A stretch of DNA of 64,000 nt from Thiomicrorhabdus sp963677355 (GTDB lineage: Bacteria; Pseudomonadota; Gammaproteobacteria; Thiomicrospirales; Thiomicrospiraceae). Of the stretch, positions 26,846-35,666 are shown piece by piece. Where the stretch lies: the NCBI GenBank assembly GCA_963677355.2, contig CAXXXQ010000001.1, forward strand, positions 434,001-498,000. The letters run 5' to 3'. The notes beneath the pieces were generated by a model, which saw only the letters and a list, made by a program, of their open reading frames with translations, had not been told where the DNA came from and did not search any database. Each line of letters opens with the position of its first letter. The first letter of the stretch is position 1. The translations under genes were made by a program, and so were the position numbers.

Positions 26846-28561
26846 TTAATCGGCTTTATTAACAGAAGCCAAGTCATACATTTTACTGACTTCTGCCACC
26901 GCCTCTTCCATGGTTCTGGAGTAGGCGACCCGACCGGGTTTACTGCGGATACCGGCTTTACGGAGCCTCAAAATCAAACGGGGACGCAATTTATTGATGA
27001 CCAATCCAATATTGCGCTCGGCAAAATCCTGCGCGATGGTTTCCATGGCGACAATAGCACTCATGTCCAGCATGGTGACCTCTTCCATATCGAGTATGAC
27101 CATTTTGACATCGGGACTGACCGACAGTTTGGTCTTCAAGGCTTTCTCCGCAGAGCCAAAAAACAACGGACCGTTAATGTCATACACCACGGTATTTTCC
27201 GGTAGATTCACATCCACATGCTGTTTTTTAATCTCGGCGGTTTCCGCTATGCTCGCACTTTCACGAATAAACAACATCCCCGCCAGTCCGATACCGACCG
27301 CGACGGCCATGGTAGTATCGAAGAATACGGTCAGCAGGAAACACAGCACCAGAATAATCACGTCATCTCTGGGCGCCACTTTCAGAGTACGGATTACATG
27401 GCGTGCCTCGGTCATATTCCAAGCGACCATTAGCAACAGCGCGGCAATGGCGGCCATCGGAATATAAGAGAGCAGAGGCGCTAACAGCAGAATACTCAGT
27501 AGTACAAACAAGCTGTGCACAACGCCCGCCAAAGGCAGACTGCCGCCCAGTTTGACATTGGCAATGGTTCGGGCGATGGCTGACGATGCCGGGATACCGC
27601 CGAATAACGGAGAGGCGATATTACCCAACCCTTGGCCGATCAGCTCGTCGTTCGGATCATGTTTTTTACCGGACAATCCATCGGCCACCACCGCACTTAA
27701 CAATGCACTCAACGCCCCCAAGACCGCAATAGTGATCGCCGACGGCAATAGTTCTCGGGCAAGTTCAAAACTGAAACCAATCGGCTCGCCGTCGGCTCCC
27801 GGCAAATCCCAAGGCCAAGCAAACTCGGGCATAAACGGCGGTATTCCGAAACCGCTGATGCCGTTTATATCGTAATGAAAACTGCTACCGATAGTGGCAA
27901 CGGAAAACCCGGGAATAATCAGACTGAACAGCCAAGCGACCAGAGAAGCAATCACCAGCGAAACCAAGTGAGCCGGAGTTTTGGAATAAAACTTTGGCCA
28001 GATAAACAGAATCGCTAAGGTCATCATACCGATCAGACTCTCCTGCCAGGAAAAAGCCGGTAGCGCTTGCAGAATATCGGAAATCTGATCCAGGTATTGC
28101 ACATCGCTGGTCGAGAATTCCAGCCCGAGCAGATTCTCCAACTGCATGATCGCCAAAAGTACGCCGATGCCCGACGTGATTCCGACTAGAATGGGATAAG
28201 GCATGATCTCAATCAGACGCCCGAGCTTAGCCAGCCCCATCAGAACCATAATAAAACCGGCCATCAATCCGCTAATTAACAGGCCACCCAAACCGAACTG
28301 CTGGACGATCGGAAACAGAATCACCACAAAAGTGGCGGTTGGCCCGGTGATATTCACGCGCGAACCACCCATCAAAGCGGCGACAATTCCGGCAATGATC
28401 GCAGTATAAAGACCGTGCTGCGGAGGCACGCCGCTGGAGATCGCTAGCCCCATGGTAACCATCACGGCGATCACACCGACATTGACCCCGGCAATCAGGT
28501 TGTTTTTGATTTCATTTACAGACGGTTTCGTCCTAAATGAACTTCGCAGAGCAGATAACAT
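26846..28561 (-). CDS. SulP family anion transporter (DauA-like)
   Basis: A 571-residue SLC26/SulP protein. About 10-14 helices form the transport domain, starting NLIAGVNVGVIAVMVTMGLA, with the GGSRVNITGPTATFVVIL signature (about 64-81). A C-terminal STAS domain runs from about 440 (VYDINGPLFFGSAEKAL). It resembles E. coli DauA, a C4-dicarboxylate transporter, more than classical sulfate permeases. In autotrophic relatives some SulP proteins take up bicarbonate, so sulfate, bicarbonate and dicarboxylate are all possible substrates. The single gene is followed by AT-rich sequence on its promoter side. Confidence 0.92.
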   Translation of the reverse strand: MLSALRSSFRTKPSVNEIKNNLIAGVNVGVIAVMVTMGLAISSGVPPQHGLYTAIIAGIVAALMGGSRVNITGPTATFVVILFPIVQQFGLGGLLISGLMAGFIMVLMGLAKLGRLIEIMPYPILVGITSGIGVLLAIMQLENLLGLEFSTSDVQYLDQISDILQALPAFSWQESLIGMMTLAILFIWPKFYSKTPAHLVSLVIASLVAWLFSLIIPGFSVATIGSSFHYDINGISGFGIPPFMPEFAWPWDLPGADGEPIGFSFELARELLPSAITIAVLGALSALLSAVVADGLSGKKHDPNDELIGQGLGNIASPLFGGIPASSAIARTIANVKLGGSLPLAGVVHSLFVLLSILLLAPLLSYIPMAAIAALLLMVAWNMTEARHVIRTLKVAPRDDVIILVLCFLLTVFFDTTMAVAVGIGLAGMLFIRESASIAETAEIKKQHVDVNLPENTVVYDINGPLFFGSAEKALKTKLSVSPDVKMVILDMEEVTMLDMSAIVAMETIAQDFAERNIGLVINKLRPRLILRLRKAGIRSKPGRVAYSRTMEEAVAEVSKMYDLASVNKAD

Positions 28562-28775
28562 TGGATTTCAGGCTTTTTGAATATGAAAGCAAACACAATG
28601 GGGCAAAAAGATACAACTGAATAGTTATATGTCTATGGAGGCTCTTAAAGCTCTATTGCTACTAAATATTATATAAGTTTTTCCTAATTCTTAAGCTAAT
28701 AAAATGATTTCTATGGATTTTTTAACGATCAATGCATTAGCAGGCCATAACAAAGGATGAGATTTACAGATAACT

Positions 28776-29729
28776 TTATTGAAGCCAGGACTTTAAATCC
28801 ACTCTAAGCAAAGGTGCCGGCAGGCCTTCGCTGGTGATATAGACATTTTGTCCACTGGCATCGAAACAGGCGGATTCGGCCTGCTCAAGATAAGGAAAGT
28901 CAATTTCCTGGGGTGATCGGGCAAATACCTGAGCCCAGCCGGAACCATTATCATTCCGATAGAGATAGGCTTTGGCATAGGTCAAGACAATGGCTGCCGA
29001 GCCGTCCGCCGTGATATCCATCGCGGTCGGCTGTTTGACATGATTGGCGAATCTCAACATTCTGAAATCGGTCAATTCCGGATCGGGAAGCGGCTGAATC
29101 AGGCCGATTCTTTGTGCCGTCATCTTATTTTTGCTAAACAGCGCCGTCAGCGGCAACTCGTATAGAACCGGCGGTTGATTGCGTTTACTTAGCAACAGAA
29201 CCTTGCCTTGTTTGACATCCACCGCGACCGATTCACAATCACGAGGACCGTCCTCATACTCAAATTTAATCGTCCATTCCGGTTTAACCGATAAAGAGTC
29301 GTCTTTTGCAAACTGTTTCGGGTTCGGCTCTTCAATCAAGTGCAGAGAATAGTGCTTGCGTTTGGCGCGGTTATCGCCGACATCGGCAATCAATAGATAG
29401 GGGGTGCCTTGATAGGTGAATGAAGCCAAGTCTTCCCAATCTTTGTTCTTCACGCCTTTGATTTTCAACTTACCAATGCGTTTTCCGGTTCCGTCAATGG
29501 CAAATAAAACCGGTTTATTGCCGCTGTCGTTCAACACCCAAAAACGGTCTGGTTCGATTTGCGAGACCGCCAAGCCGCTGGCTTCGGAAATTTTCTTATC
29601 GGTAATCGACCCGGTGGTGACCACATTTTGCTGCACGACACCGGGATTCGCCAAGGAACAGGAGGAGATACTGAAAACCAGCATGATGGACAAGGTAACA
29701 AGCGATAATGTTTTCAAGTGTTTACTCAT
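28776..29729 (-). CDS. Lipoprotein with predicted beta-propeller
   Basis: About 317 residues from ATG 29729 (preferred over a more distant start that lacks a signal peptide). The signal peptide ends in a lipobox SISSC with Cys near residue 24. The mature part has repeated beta-strand patterns with WVLNDSGNKP, DWEDLASF, LLIADVGDNRAKR and DCESVAVD. These resemble calcium-binding turns of propeller proteins related to phytase-like or SdiA-regulated families, and activity is unknown. It lies 60 bp downstream of the NMT1-PAS-GGDEF sensor on the same strand. Confidence 0.7.
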   Translation of the reverse strand: MSKHLKTLSLVTLSIMLVFSISSCSLANPGVVQQNVVTTGSITDKKISEASGLAVSQIEPDRFWVLNDSGNKPVLFAIDGTGKRIGKLKIKGVKNKDWEDLASFTYQGTPYLLIADVGDNRAKRKHYSLHLIEEPNPKQFAKDDSLSVKPEWTIKFEYEDGPRDCESVAVDVKQGKVLLLSKRNQPPVLYELPLTALFSKNKMTAQRIGLIQPLPDPELTDFRMLRFANHVKQPTAMDITADGSAAIVLTYAKAYLYRNDNGSGWAQVFARSPQEIDFPYLEQAESACFDASGQNVYITSEGLPAPLLRVDLKSWLQ

Positions 29730-29789
29730 CTGTTTTTCTGTATTCCAAGGCACATTTGCCTGAAACCGGCAAACCGACCTTGGCCTCAT

Positions 29790-31712
29790 TTAACCTTTAT
29801 TCTCTTTATAAGCAGCTTTGACCTTATACATGGCCTGATCAGCAATGGAAATCAATTGCTGGATGTCCTCGGCATCGCGCGGATAGAGGCTGGCACCGAT
29901 ACTGGCGGTAATCGTTAACCTAAGCGCCTCAATCAAGATACCCTGCTCTATCGCCTCCGCGATTTTGGTTTTGACGGTTGCCAAGTGTTCTTCACTCTTC
30001 AAATCTTTAATAACCACCAAGAACTCGTCGCCCGACAAACGTCCGACCAGATCGCTTTCCCGTACCGTCTGCTGGATTCTGTTTGCGGTTTGGATAATCA
30101 CTTCGTCCCCTGCGAGATGACCATGGGTATCATTGATCGCCTTAAAATCATTGAGGTCGATAAACAGAATCGCCATTTCGGTTTGATGACGTTTGGCATC
30201 CGCAAGCGCTTCTTTCAACAGGTTTAGTACCAATGAACGGTTCGGCAAGCCGGTCAGTTCATCATAGTGGGCTGCGTAATAGAGCTTTTCTTCCATCTCT
30301 TTTTCCAAAGTAATGTCACGAGCCATACTAATGACGCGCATTTCGTTTTTATGCTCGGTCTCGAAAGGCATGTTCGACCACTGACAGAGTAACCTTCGGC
30401 CATCTTTGCGGACATTGGTGTTTTCCAACTGAACGACCTGTTTAGACGCCCAAGCCGAATCGACAATTCTATTCACCGAATTCGCCTCTTCCTGAGGCAC
30501 GATTAGATCAAAAGCATTCTGGCCGATCGCTTCTTTGGCACTATAGTGAAAAGTGTTTTCAGCCTCTTTGTTCCAATTGTGGATCACGCCGTCGGTGTCC
30601 ATTTCCAATAAACTGATCGGCGCATTCTCAAACAAACCCTGAAACTGCTCCCTGCGAATATTAGCCAAGTGGTACTGTCGATAAAAAATAGCCGCCAACA
30701 ACACCATGAAAACCAATCCGCCCACTACATAATAGAGACGCTGTTTAAGTTTCTGATAGGCGGAATCCGAAGTTTGATAGATCATAGCGCCGGCATCGAA
30801 TGTCTCCGGCAACAACCCCAACTGAGCATAGGTGTAAGCAATTTGCTGCCAGCGCCCCGGGTTGATATAACCGATCTCAACCAGATCCGGTTTCATCAAC
30901 TCGCGCATGCTACCGGCCTCGTACAGCAGGTGTTCGCGGCTTTTGCGCTGCGAATAATCGGACAAAATCAAATCGGCGATCTCTTCAGGATGTTGCATGG
31001 CGTATTTCCAGCCTTGCAGAGAAGCCTGCCTAAATGCTTCAACCAGTTTAGGGTGTTGATCAATCATGGCTTGAGTCGTAAACAAGTTGTCGCCGTAAAA
31101 GTCGATACCGCTCATTACCGGACGGAATAGTTGATACTTCAATCCTTTCTGCTCAAATTCATAGGTTTCGTCGGTCGTATAGATCGACATAACCTTGACC
31201 TTACCGTCAATCAGGTCGTGGATTTCATGGCTGTGTTCAACCAACTGCAAGCGCTCAAGATCCACTCCCTCGTTTTTCAAATAGGCCATCAATTCGGACG
31301 AATTCGGTTCCAGCATCAACGGCTGGCTAGCTACTTGGTGAATATTAGAGATGACGGAAGACTTCAATGTCGCCAAGGCCAGCGGCGAGTGCTGCATAAT
31401 GGCTGCCAAAATCACAACCGGGTCGTCCTCGCGGTAATGCAGCAATAATTCACTGGTCCCGACGCCGAATTCGGCCTTGCCGTCTAAAACACATTGAATG
31501 GAATCTTGTCCGGCATGCGCTTCAAGCAGGGTGACATCAAGCCCCGCCTGACGATAGAAACCTTGGCTGAGCGCCGCATAATAACCGGCAAACTGGAATT
31601 GGTGCTGCCATTTCAACTGCAATTTAACCGGGGTTAAATCCGTTGCCGCAGCATGAACCGAGAATAACGCCAACAGCAAAAACAGCCATCGGACACGAAT
31701 CAGACTAAACAC
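29790..31712 (-). CDS. NMT1-like sensor PAS-GGDEF protein
   Basis: A 640-residue signalling protein. A signal peptide (1-23) leads to a periplasmic NMT1/THI5-like binding domain (about 26-300, LKLQWKHQFQFAGYYAALSQ), normally a solute-binding subunit of ABC importers. A transmembrane helix (about 328-348), a PAS domain (about 360-470) and a GGDEF domain (about 480-638) follow. The active-site loop reads GRLSGDEFLVV, that is SGDEF, which is often still active. A ligand such as a pyrimidine or sulfonate probably controls c-di-GMP synthesis. Followed on the same strand by a lipoprotein. Confidence 0.9.
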   Translation of the reverse strand: MFSLIRVRWLFLLLALFSVHAAATDLTPVKLQLKWQHQFQFAGYYAALSQGFYRQAGLDVTLLEAHAGQDSIQCVLDGKAEFGVGTSELLLHYREDDPVVILAAIMQHSPLALATLKSSVISNIHQVASQPLMLEPNSSELMAYLKNEGVDLERLQLVEHSHEIHDLIDGKVKVMSIYTTDETYEFEQKGLKYQLFRPVMSGIDFYGDNLFTTQAMIDQHPKLVEAFRQASLQGWKYAMQHPEEIADLILSDYSQRKSREHLLYEAGSMRELMKPDLVEIGYINPGRWQQIAYTYAQLGLLPETFDAGAMIYQTSDSAYQKLKQRLYYVVGGLVFMVLLAAIFYRQYHLANIRREQFQGLFENAPISLLEMDTDGVIHNWNKEAENTFHYSAKEAIGQNAFDLIVPQEEANSVNRIVDSAWASKQVVQLENTNVRKDGRRLLCQWSNMPFETEHKNEMRVISMARDITLEKEMEEKLYYAAHYDELTGLPNRSLVLNLLKEALADAKRHQTEMAILFIDLNDFKAINDTHGHLAGDEVIIQTANRIQQTVRESDLVGRLSGDEFLVVIKDLKSEEHLATVKTKIAEAIEQGILIEALRLTITASIGASLYPRDAEDIQQLISIADQAMYKVKAAYKENKG

Positions 31713-31962
31713 GGGCTGCCCTTTTCAGGCAAAGATAGAGCAAAAAAGAGAAATTCATTAGGGCATTAAAAAACATCACGTTTTACATGAATCGAGCCTC
31801 TATTGTACTACAGAAAACTGACGGACTAGGAGAGCTTACTTACCGCTGATTCACGCAAAGCAACCAAGACAGCGGAAGAGATTCTTATAACAGCAGCCTA
31901 ACTTTCATTTTTAGTTAAAGAAATGATTGGCCGGTTGCACAATACTTTAGAATAGACCAACT

Positions 31963-33168
31963 ATGCCTACAAACGCCTTACATCCTCTTATTTTAATCGC
32001 CGTCATCGCCATGATAGGTATGTTAGCACCCTTTTCTATCGATACTTATCTGCCGTCTTTCCCGGCGATTGAAAAAGAACTGCTGGTCAGCCGCGAATTA
32101 TTGACACAGTCGCTTTCCGTTTACTTGATCTGCTTTGCGGTAGCGACCCTGATCTGGGGACCTTTCAGCGACCGATTCGGACGTCGACCGATTATCCTGT
32201 TGAGTTTAATCGGTTATCTATTTGCTTCCATACTCAGTGCCTGGGCCACTAGCTACGAAATGTTGATGACAGGCCGAGCCTTACAAGGTTTGACCGTTGC
32301 CGGCAGTCTAGTCGCCAGCCGCGCGATGATTCGCGATCACTTTTCCAGTACTGAAGCGCAAAAAGCGATGGCGATGATGATGATGCTGTTTGCGGTTGCT
32401 CCGGCTGCCGCACCGATTATCGGCGGCTGGTTGGAGGTTCAGTACGGCTGGCGTTCAGTCTTCTATTTTCTAGCCGGATACGGGCTGTTTTTATTATTGC
32501 TGTTTTATTTGAAAATCGGAGAAACTCAGAACCCTGAGCATGTTCAGTCCATCGCTCCCGGACAATTGCTGCGTTCATACTGGCATAGTCTGTTGCACCC
32601 GACGTTTTTAAAAGTGGTCGCGGCACAAGGCGCTTTGATCGGCGGATTCTTTGTCTATATCGCCGGTTCCACCAGCATGATCTTTGATCATCTGCATTTA
32701 GGCGAACAGGATTTCGGCCTGTTTTTTGTCCCGGTCGTCTCGGGCATTCTGTTCGGTTCGATCGCTTCGCACCGTTTGACTCACGTATTAAAAGCCCATC
32801 AGATCGTTAACTTAGCCCTGTTTATCGGCTTGCTGAGCGTGGCAACCAACCTGCTTATCGAAAGCCGGTTCAACGCGCCGATCTGGCTAATCATCGCACC
32901 TTTAGTGCTCTATGCTTTCGGCTTCGCCTTAGCCAATCCGTCTTTAAGCGTCATCGGTCTGGATTGCCTACCGGAAAAACGCGGGCTGGCGAGTTCAATC
33001 CAAAGCTTGTTCCAGATGGGAACGGCCGGTGTTATCACGGCCTTGATCGTGCCTTATGTGCATGATTCATTGCTGGCAATGGCCGGTGCACAGGCGCTGC
33101 TATTGGGAGTGACAATACTTTTGTGGTTACTCATCCGCAAACAGGTCGTTCATCAGCTTCATTTGTAG
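31963..33168 (+). CDS. Bcr/CflA family drug efflux MFS transporter
   Basis: A 401-residue major facilitator with 12 helices. It has the DHA1 motif FSIDTYLPSFP (about 25-35), motif A GPFSDRFGRRPI (about 67-78) and the GRALQGLTVAGSLVASRAMIRD motif. This is typical of the Bcr/CflA drug exporters (bicyclomycin, chloramphenicol, sulfonamides). Real substrates vary. Single gene. Confidence 0.93.
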   Translation: MPTNALHPLILIAVIAMIGMLAPFSIDTYLPSFPAIEKELLVSRELLTQSLSVYLICFAVATLIWGPFSDRFGRRPIILLSLIGYLFASILSAWATSYEMLMTGRALQGLTVAGSLVASRAMIRDHFSSTEAQKAMAMMMMLFAVAPAAAPIIGGWLEVQYGWRSVFYFLAGYGLFLLLLFYLKIGETQNPEHVQSIAPGQLLRSYWHSLLHPTFLKVVAAQGALIGGFFVYIAGSTSMIFDHLHLGEQDFGLFFVPVVSGILFGSIASHRLTHVLKAHQIVNLALFIGLLSVATNLLIESRFNAPIWLIIAPLVLYAFGFALANPSLSVIGLDCLPEKRGLASSIQSLFQMGTAGVITALIVPYVHDSLLAMAGAQALLLGVTILLWLLIRKQVVHQLHL

Positions 33169-33265
33169 ATTAAGATTCTATTAATGCGACGTTTTCGACT
33201 TGCAATAGCGGCCGAAATTCTAGAAGATGTTTGCCATCGTTAACAAATACCCGAAGAGGAAAATC

Positions 33266-34177
33266 ATGGCCAGCGGAATTTTTGCAATCTTGGATGACAT
33301 CGCCATGCTGATGGATGACACCGCGGCCATGTCGAAAGTAGCGGCACAAAAAACCGCCGGCCTACTCGGTGACGATCTGGCCGTCAACGCCGAAAAGGCC
33401 ACCGGTTTTCATGCCTCTCGGGAACTGCCCGTCATTTGGGCTATTACTAAAGGCTCTTTCCTCAATAAGCTGATTATTCTGCCCATCGTTTTTCTGCTGT
33501 TCTCTTATGCGCCTTGGCTGATCGTACCGATTCTATTGGTTGGCGGTGTCTACCTCAGTTATGAAGGGGCCGAAAAAGTCTATCAGTGGATAGGCAGCTT
33601 CCGAAACCAAGACAACGAAAAGCCGCAGCCGGCGGTCAAACAAATCTCTGATCCAAAAACGCTGCTTGCACACGAAAACAAGAAAATCAAAGCGGCAATC
33701 CGCACCGACTTTATCCTTTCCATCGAAATTATCGTCTTGGCTTTGTCCACGGTCATAGAAGCGGACTTGCCGGTTCAGATTCTGGTGGTCAGTCTAATTG
33801 CCGTGCTCGCGACTTTTGCGGTTTACGGTTTGGTTGCCCTGTTGGTACGCATGGATGATGCCGGTTACGCTTTAATTGAAGATGCCGGTCAGCAGGATGG
33901 CTTTTTCTCAAAACTGAAAAAATCTAGCGGTCAAATGCTGGTCGCGGCTCTGCCGAAAGCGATCCGTTTATTAACGATCGTCGGCACCATTGCCATGCTG
34001 CTGGTCGGCGGCGGCATGTTTGTACACAATATCGAATTTATTCACCACCTTTTTACCGCTATACCGGCTTTATTGAGCGATCTGATTGTCGGCTTTATCG
34101 TCGGCACGATTACGGTAGTCGTTTTATTGCCTTTTCACAAACCCCATTCACAAAATGAGACCTCTGCCCACTCCTGA
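33266..34177 (+). CDS. DUF808 family membrane protein (YedI-like)
   Basis: About 303 residues from ATG 33266, which has AAGAGGA seven bases upstream (the frame is open further upstream, to 33227). The N-terminus MASGIFAILDDIAMLMDDTAAMS is the DUF808/YedI signature. About four hydrophobic helices follow, with the EGAEKVYQW segment. The function of the family is unknown. No clear partner gene. Confidence 0.92.
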   Translation: MASGIFAILDDIAMLMDDTAAMSKVAAQKTAGLLGDDLAVNAEKATGFHASRELPVIWAITKGSFLNKLIILPIVFLLFSYAPWLIVPILLVGGVYLSYEGAEKVYQWIGSFRNQDNEKPQPAVKQISDPKTLLAHENKKIKAAIRTDFILSIEIIVLALSTVIEADLPVQILVVSLIAVLATFAVYGLVALLVRMDDAGYALIEDAGQQDGFFSKLKKSSGQMLVAALPKAIRLLTIVGTIAMLLVGGGMFVHNIEFIHHLFTAIPALLSDLIVGFIVGTITVVVLLPFHKPHSQNETSAHS

Positions 34178-34255
34178 TCCATCATAAATAAACACCTTAT
34201 ATACAAAAATTTATAACCCATAAATACGATTTATTGACCTAGCAAAAACGCTGTT

Positions 34256-34283
34256 TTGACTGATTTTTTAAAAGCTATATATT
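34256..34283 (+). promoter_or_regulatory. Likely sigma-70 promoter of the yeeE pair
   Basis: TTGACT and TATATT are separated by 16 bp, about 37 bp before the ATG at 34320. No binding site for a regulator was identified. Confidence 0.55.
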
Positions 34284-34319
34284 AGTCGTTAAATATTGAA
34301 TTCAACGAGAGCGATTTCT

Positions 34320-34808
34320 ATGGAAATTTCGGTTTGGGCCGGTTGGCTAGGCGGTTTGGCAATCGGATTTTTTGTCATCCTGCATTTCTGGCTGATCGGA
34401 AAACCCGCAGGCTGTTCCACCGGTTACGGTAACGTCTGCGGTTATCTCTGCAAAAAAATGAGTTATTACCGTGAAGGCGAATACGAAAACCGCAACAACA
34501 GCAAACTGTGGTTTTTAATCGGCATTCCGATTGGCGGTCTTTTGAGTGCGCTGGGATCACCTGAACCTTGGCACTTGAGCTTTGACATGGGCATGTACGA
34601 CGAAATTCTACCGCAATCCAATGCGGCCAAAGCGATCTGGTTGATTTTTGGCGGTATGCTGCTCGGCTTCGGGGCTCGTCTCGCCGGTGCCTGTACTACC
34701 GGGCATGCTTTGGTTGGCGGCGCCATGCTCAACCCGCCAAGTTTATTGGCAGGGGTCGTCTTTTTCATGAGCGCGTTCATCACAACCCGCCTACTGTTTG
34801 GCACTTAA
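34320..34808 (+). CDS. YeeE/YedE half-transporter, first subunit
   Basis: A 162-residue membrane protein, half the size of E. coli YeeE (TsuA), which imports thiosulfate. It has about four helices and the key motif RLAGACTTGHALVGG (about 117-131) with the conserved Cys. It also has a Cys-rich loop near residue 30-43 (AGCSTGYGNVCGYLC). The start at 34320 follows GAGAGCG. It pairs with the second half 42 bp downstream. In a sulfur oxidiser it probably moves a sulfur compound. Confidence 0.9.
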   Translation: MEISVWAGWLGGLAIGFFVILHFWLIGKPAGCSTGYGNVCGYLCKKMSYYREGEYENRNNSKLWFLIGIPIGGLLSALGSPEPWHLSFDMGMYDEILPQSNAAKAIWLIFGGMLLGFGARLAGACTTGHALVGGAMLNPPSLLAGVVFFMSAFITTRLLFGT

Positions 34809-34850
34809 TCGAAACCAAACATAAGCAACCGTTAAACCGAGATAACACAA

Positions 34851-35387
34851 ATGGAAAAACCGGAAAAACATCAAGACAAGGCGCACCAACTACCGCTGAT
34901 TAAAAGCCTCAAGCTCACAAGCATCTCTTTTATGTACGCCTACAGAACGAATATTCTGGGCTTATTCATGGGAATTCTATTCGGCTTTTTAATGAGCCAT
35001 GCCGGTGCCACAACCTATGATTACCACGCGAAAATGTTTCTGTTTATCGACTTTCAATTGATGCAGGTTATCGGTACCGCAGTGGTTATTTCCATGATCG
35101 GTGTATTTTTATTGAAGAAATACCACGTCAACTCCATCTCTACCGGCATGGAGGTGGATTTTGTTAAAAAACCTTATCAGCAGGGTTTGGTAGCCGGAGC
35201 TTTTCTATTCGGTATCGGCTGGGCAATGACCGCCTCTTGCCCGGGCACGGTTCCCGCCATGCTAGGCGAAGGTAAAGTCAGTGCGCTGTTCACCCTGTTC
35301 GGATTGCTGCTGGGGACCATGGCTTACGGCGTTTTGCAGAGCTTTATTGCCAACAACGGCAGTTACAGCGATGCCTTCAAGCACTGA
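34851..35387 (+). CDS. YeeE/YedE half-transporter, second subunit
   Basis: A 178-residue partner of the previous gene, with about four helices and the matching motif GWAMTASCPGTVPA (about 124-137), where Cys is the expected sulfur-relay residue. Split YeeE/YedE pairs of this kind (DUF6691 type) occur next to sulfur-metabolism genes. The N-terminal 25 residues are charged and cytoplasmic. Second gene of the pair, ended by a 9 bp hairpin. Confidence 0.9.
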   Translation: MEKPEKHQDKAHQLPLIKSLKLTSISFMYAYRTNILGLFMGILFGFLMSHAGATTYDYHAKMFLFIDFQLMQVIGTAVVISMIGVFLLKKYHVNSISTGMEVDFVKKPYQQGLVAGAFLFGIGWAMTASCPGTVPAMLGEGKVSALFTLFGLLLGTMAYGVLQSFIANNGSYSDAFKH

Positions 35388-35441
35388 CGGCAACAGGTAA
35401 AACAACGCTTAAACCTTCCAATTGCTTATTTAAGAGCGCAC

Positions 35442-35466
35442 TCAGGCCAACTTCTCCTTGGCCTGA
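35442..35466 (+). terminator. Possible terminator after the yeeE pair
   Basis: A perfect TCAGGCCAA / TTGGCCTGA stem with a 7-base loop, 55 bp after the stop. The T-tract is weak, so it may be only a transcript-end hairpin. The rest of the gap to typA holds a TATAAT at 35584-35589. Confidence 0.45.
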
Positions 35467-35666
35467 CCTTCTCATTTAATAACTGCATCAACAAGTTAAC
35501 CGAACCGGCCTTCAAAAGCATCATAATCCCTTGAAATAGAAAATAAATTTATCGATTAAACTATGAATTCAGGGCTTTTTCATTATAATACCGATTCTTT
35601 TATATTCTTAGAGGCTAAACGGCGCGCCGAAAGTGTCGTTTGGTCTAACCTTACAGAGAGCAAACC

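Noticed and set aside
29730..29789. Longer start for the lipoprotein at 28776
   Set aside because: The extra 20 residues would hide the signal peptide and lipobox; ATG 29729 gives a normal lipoprotein signal.
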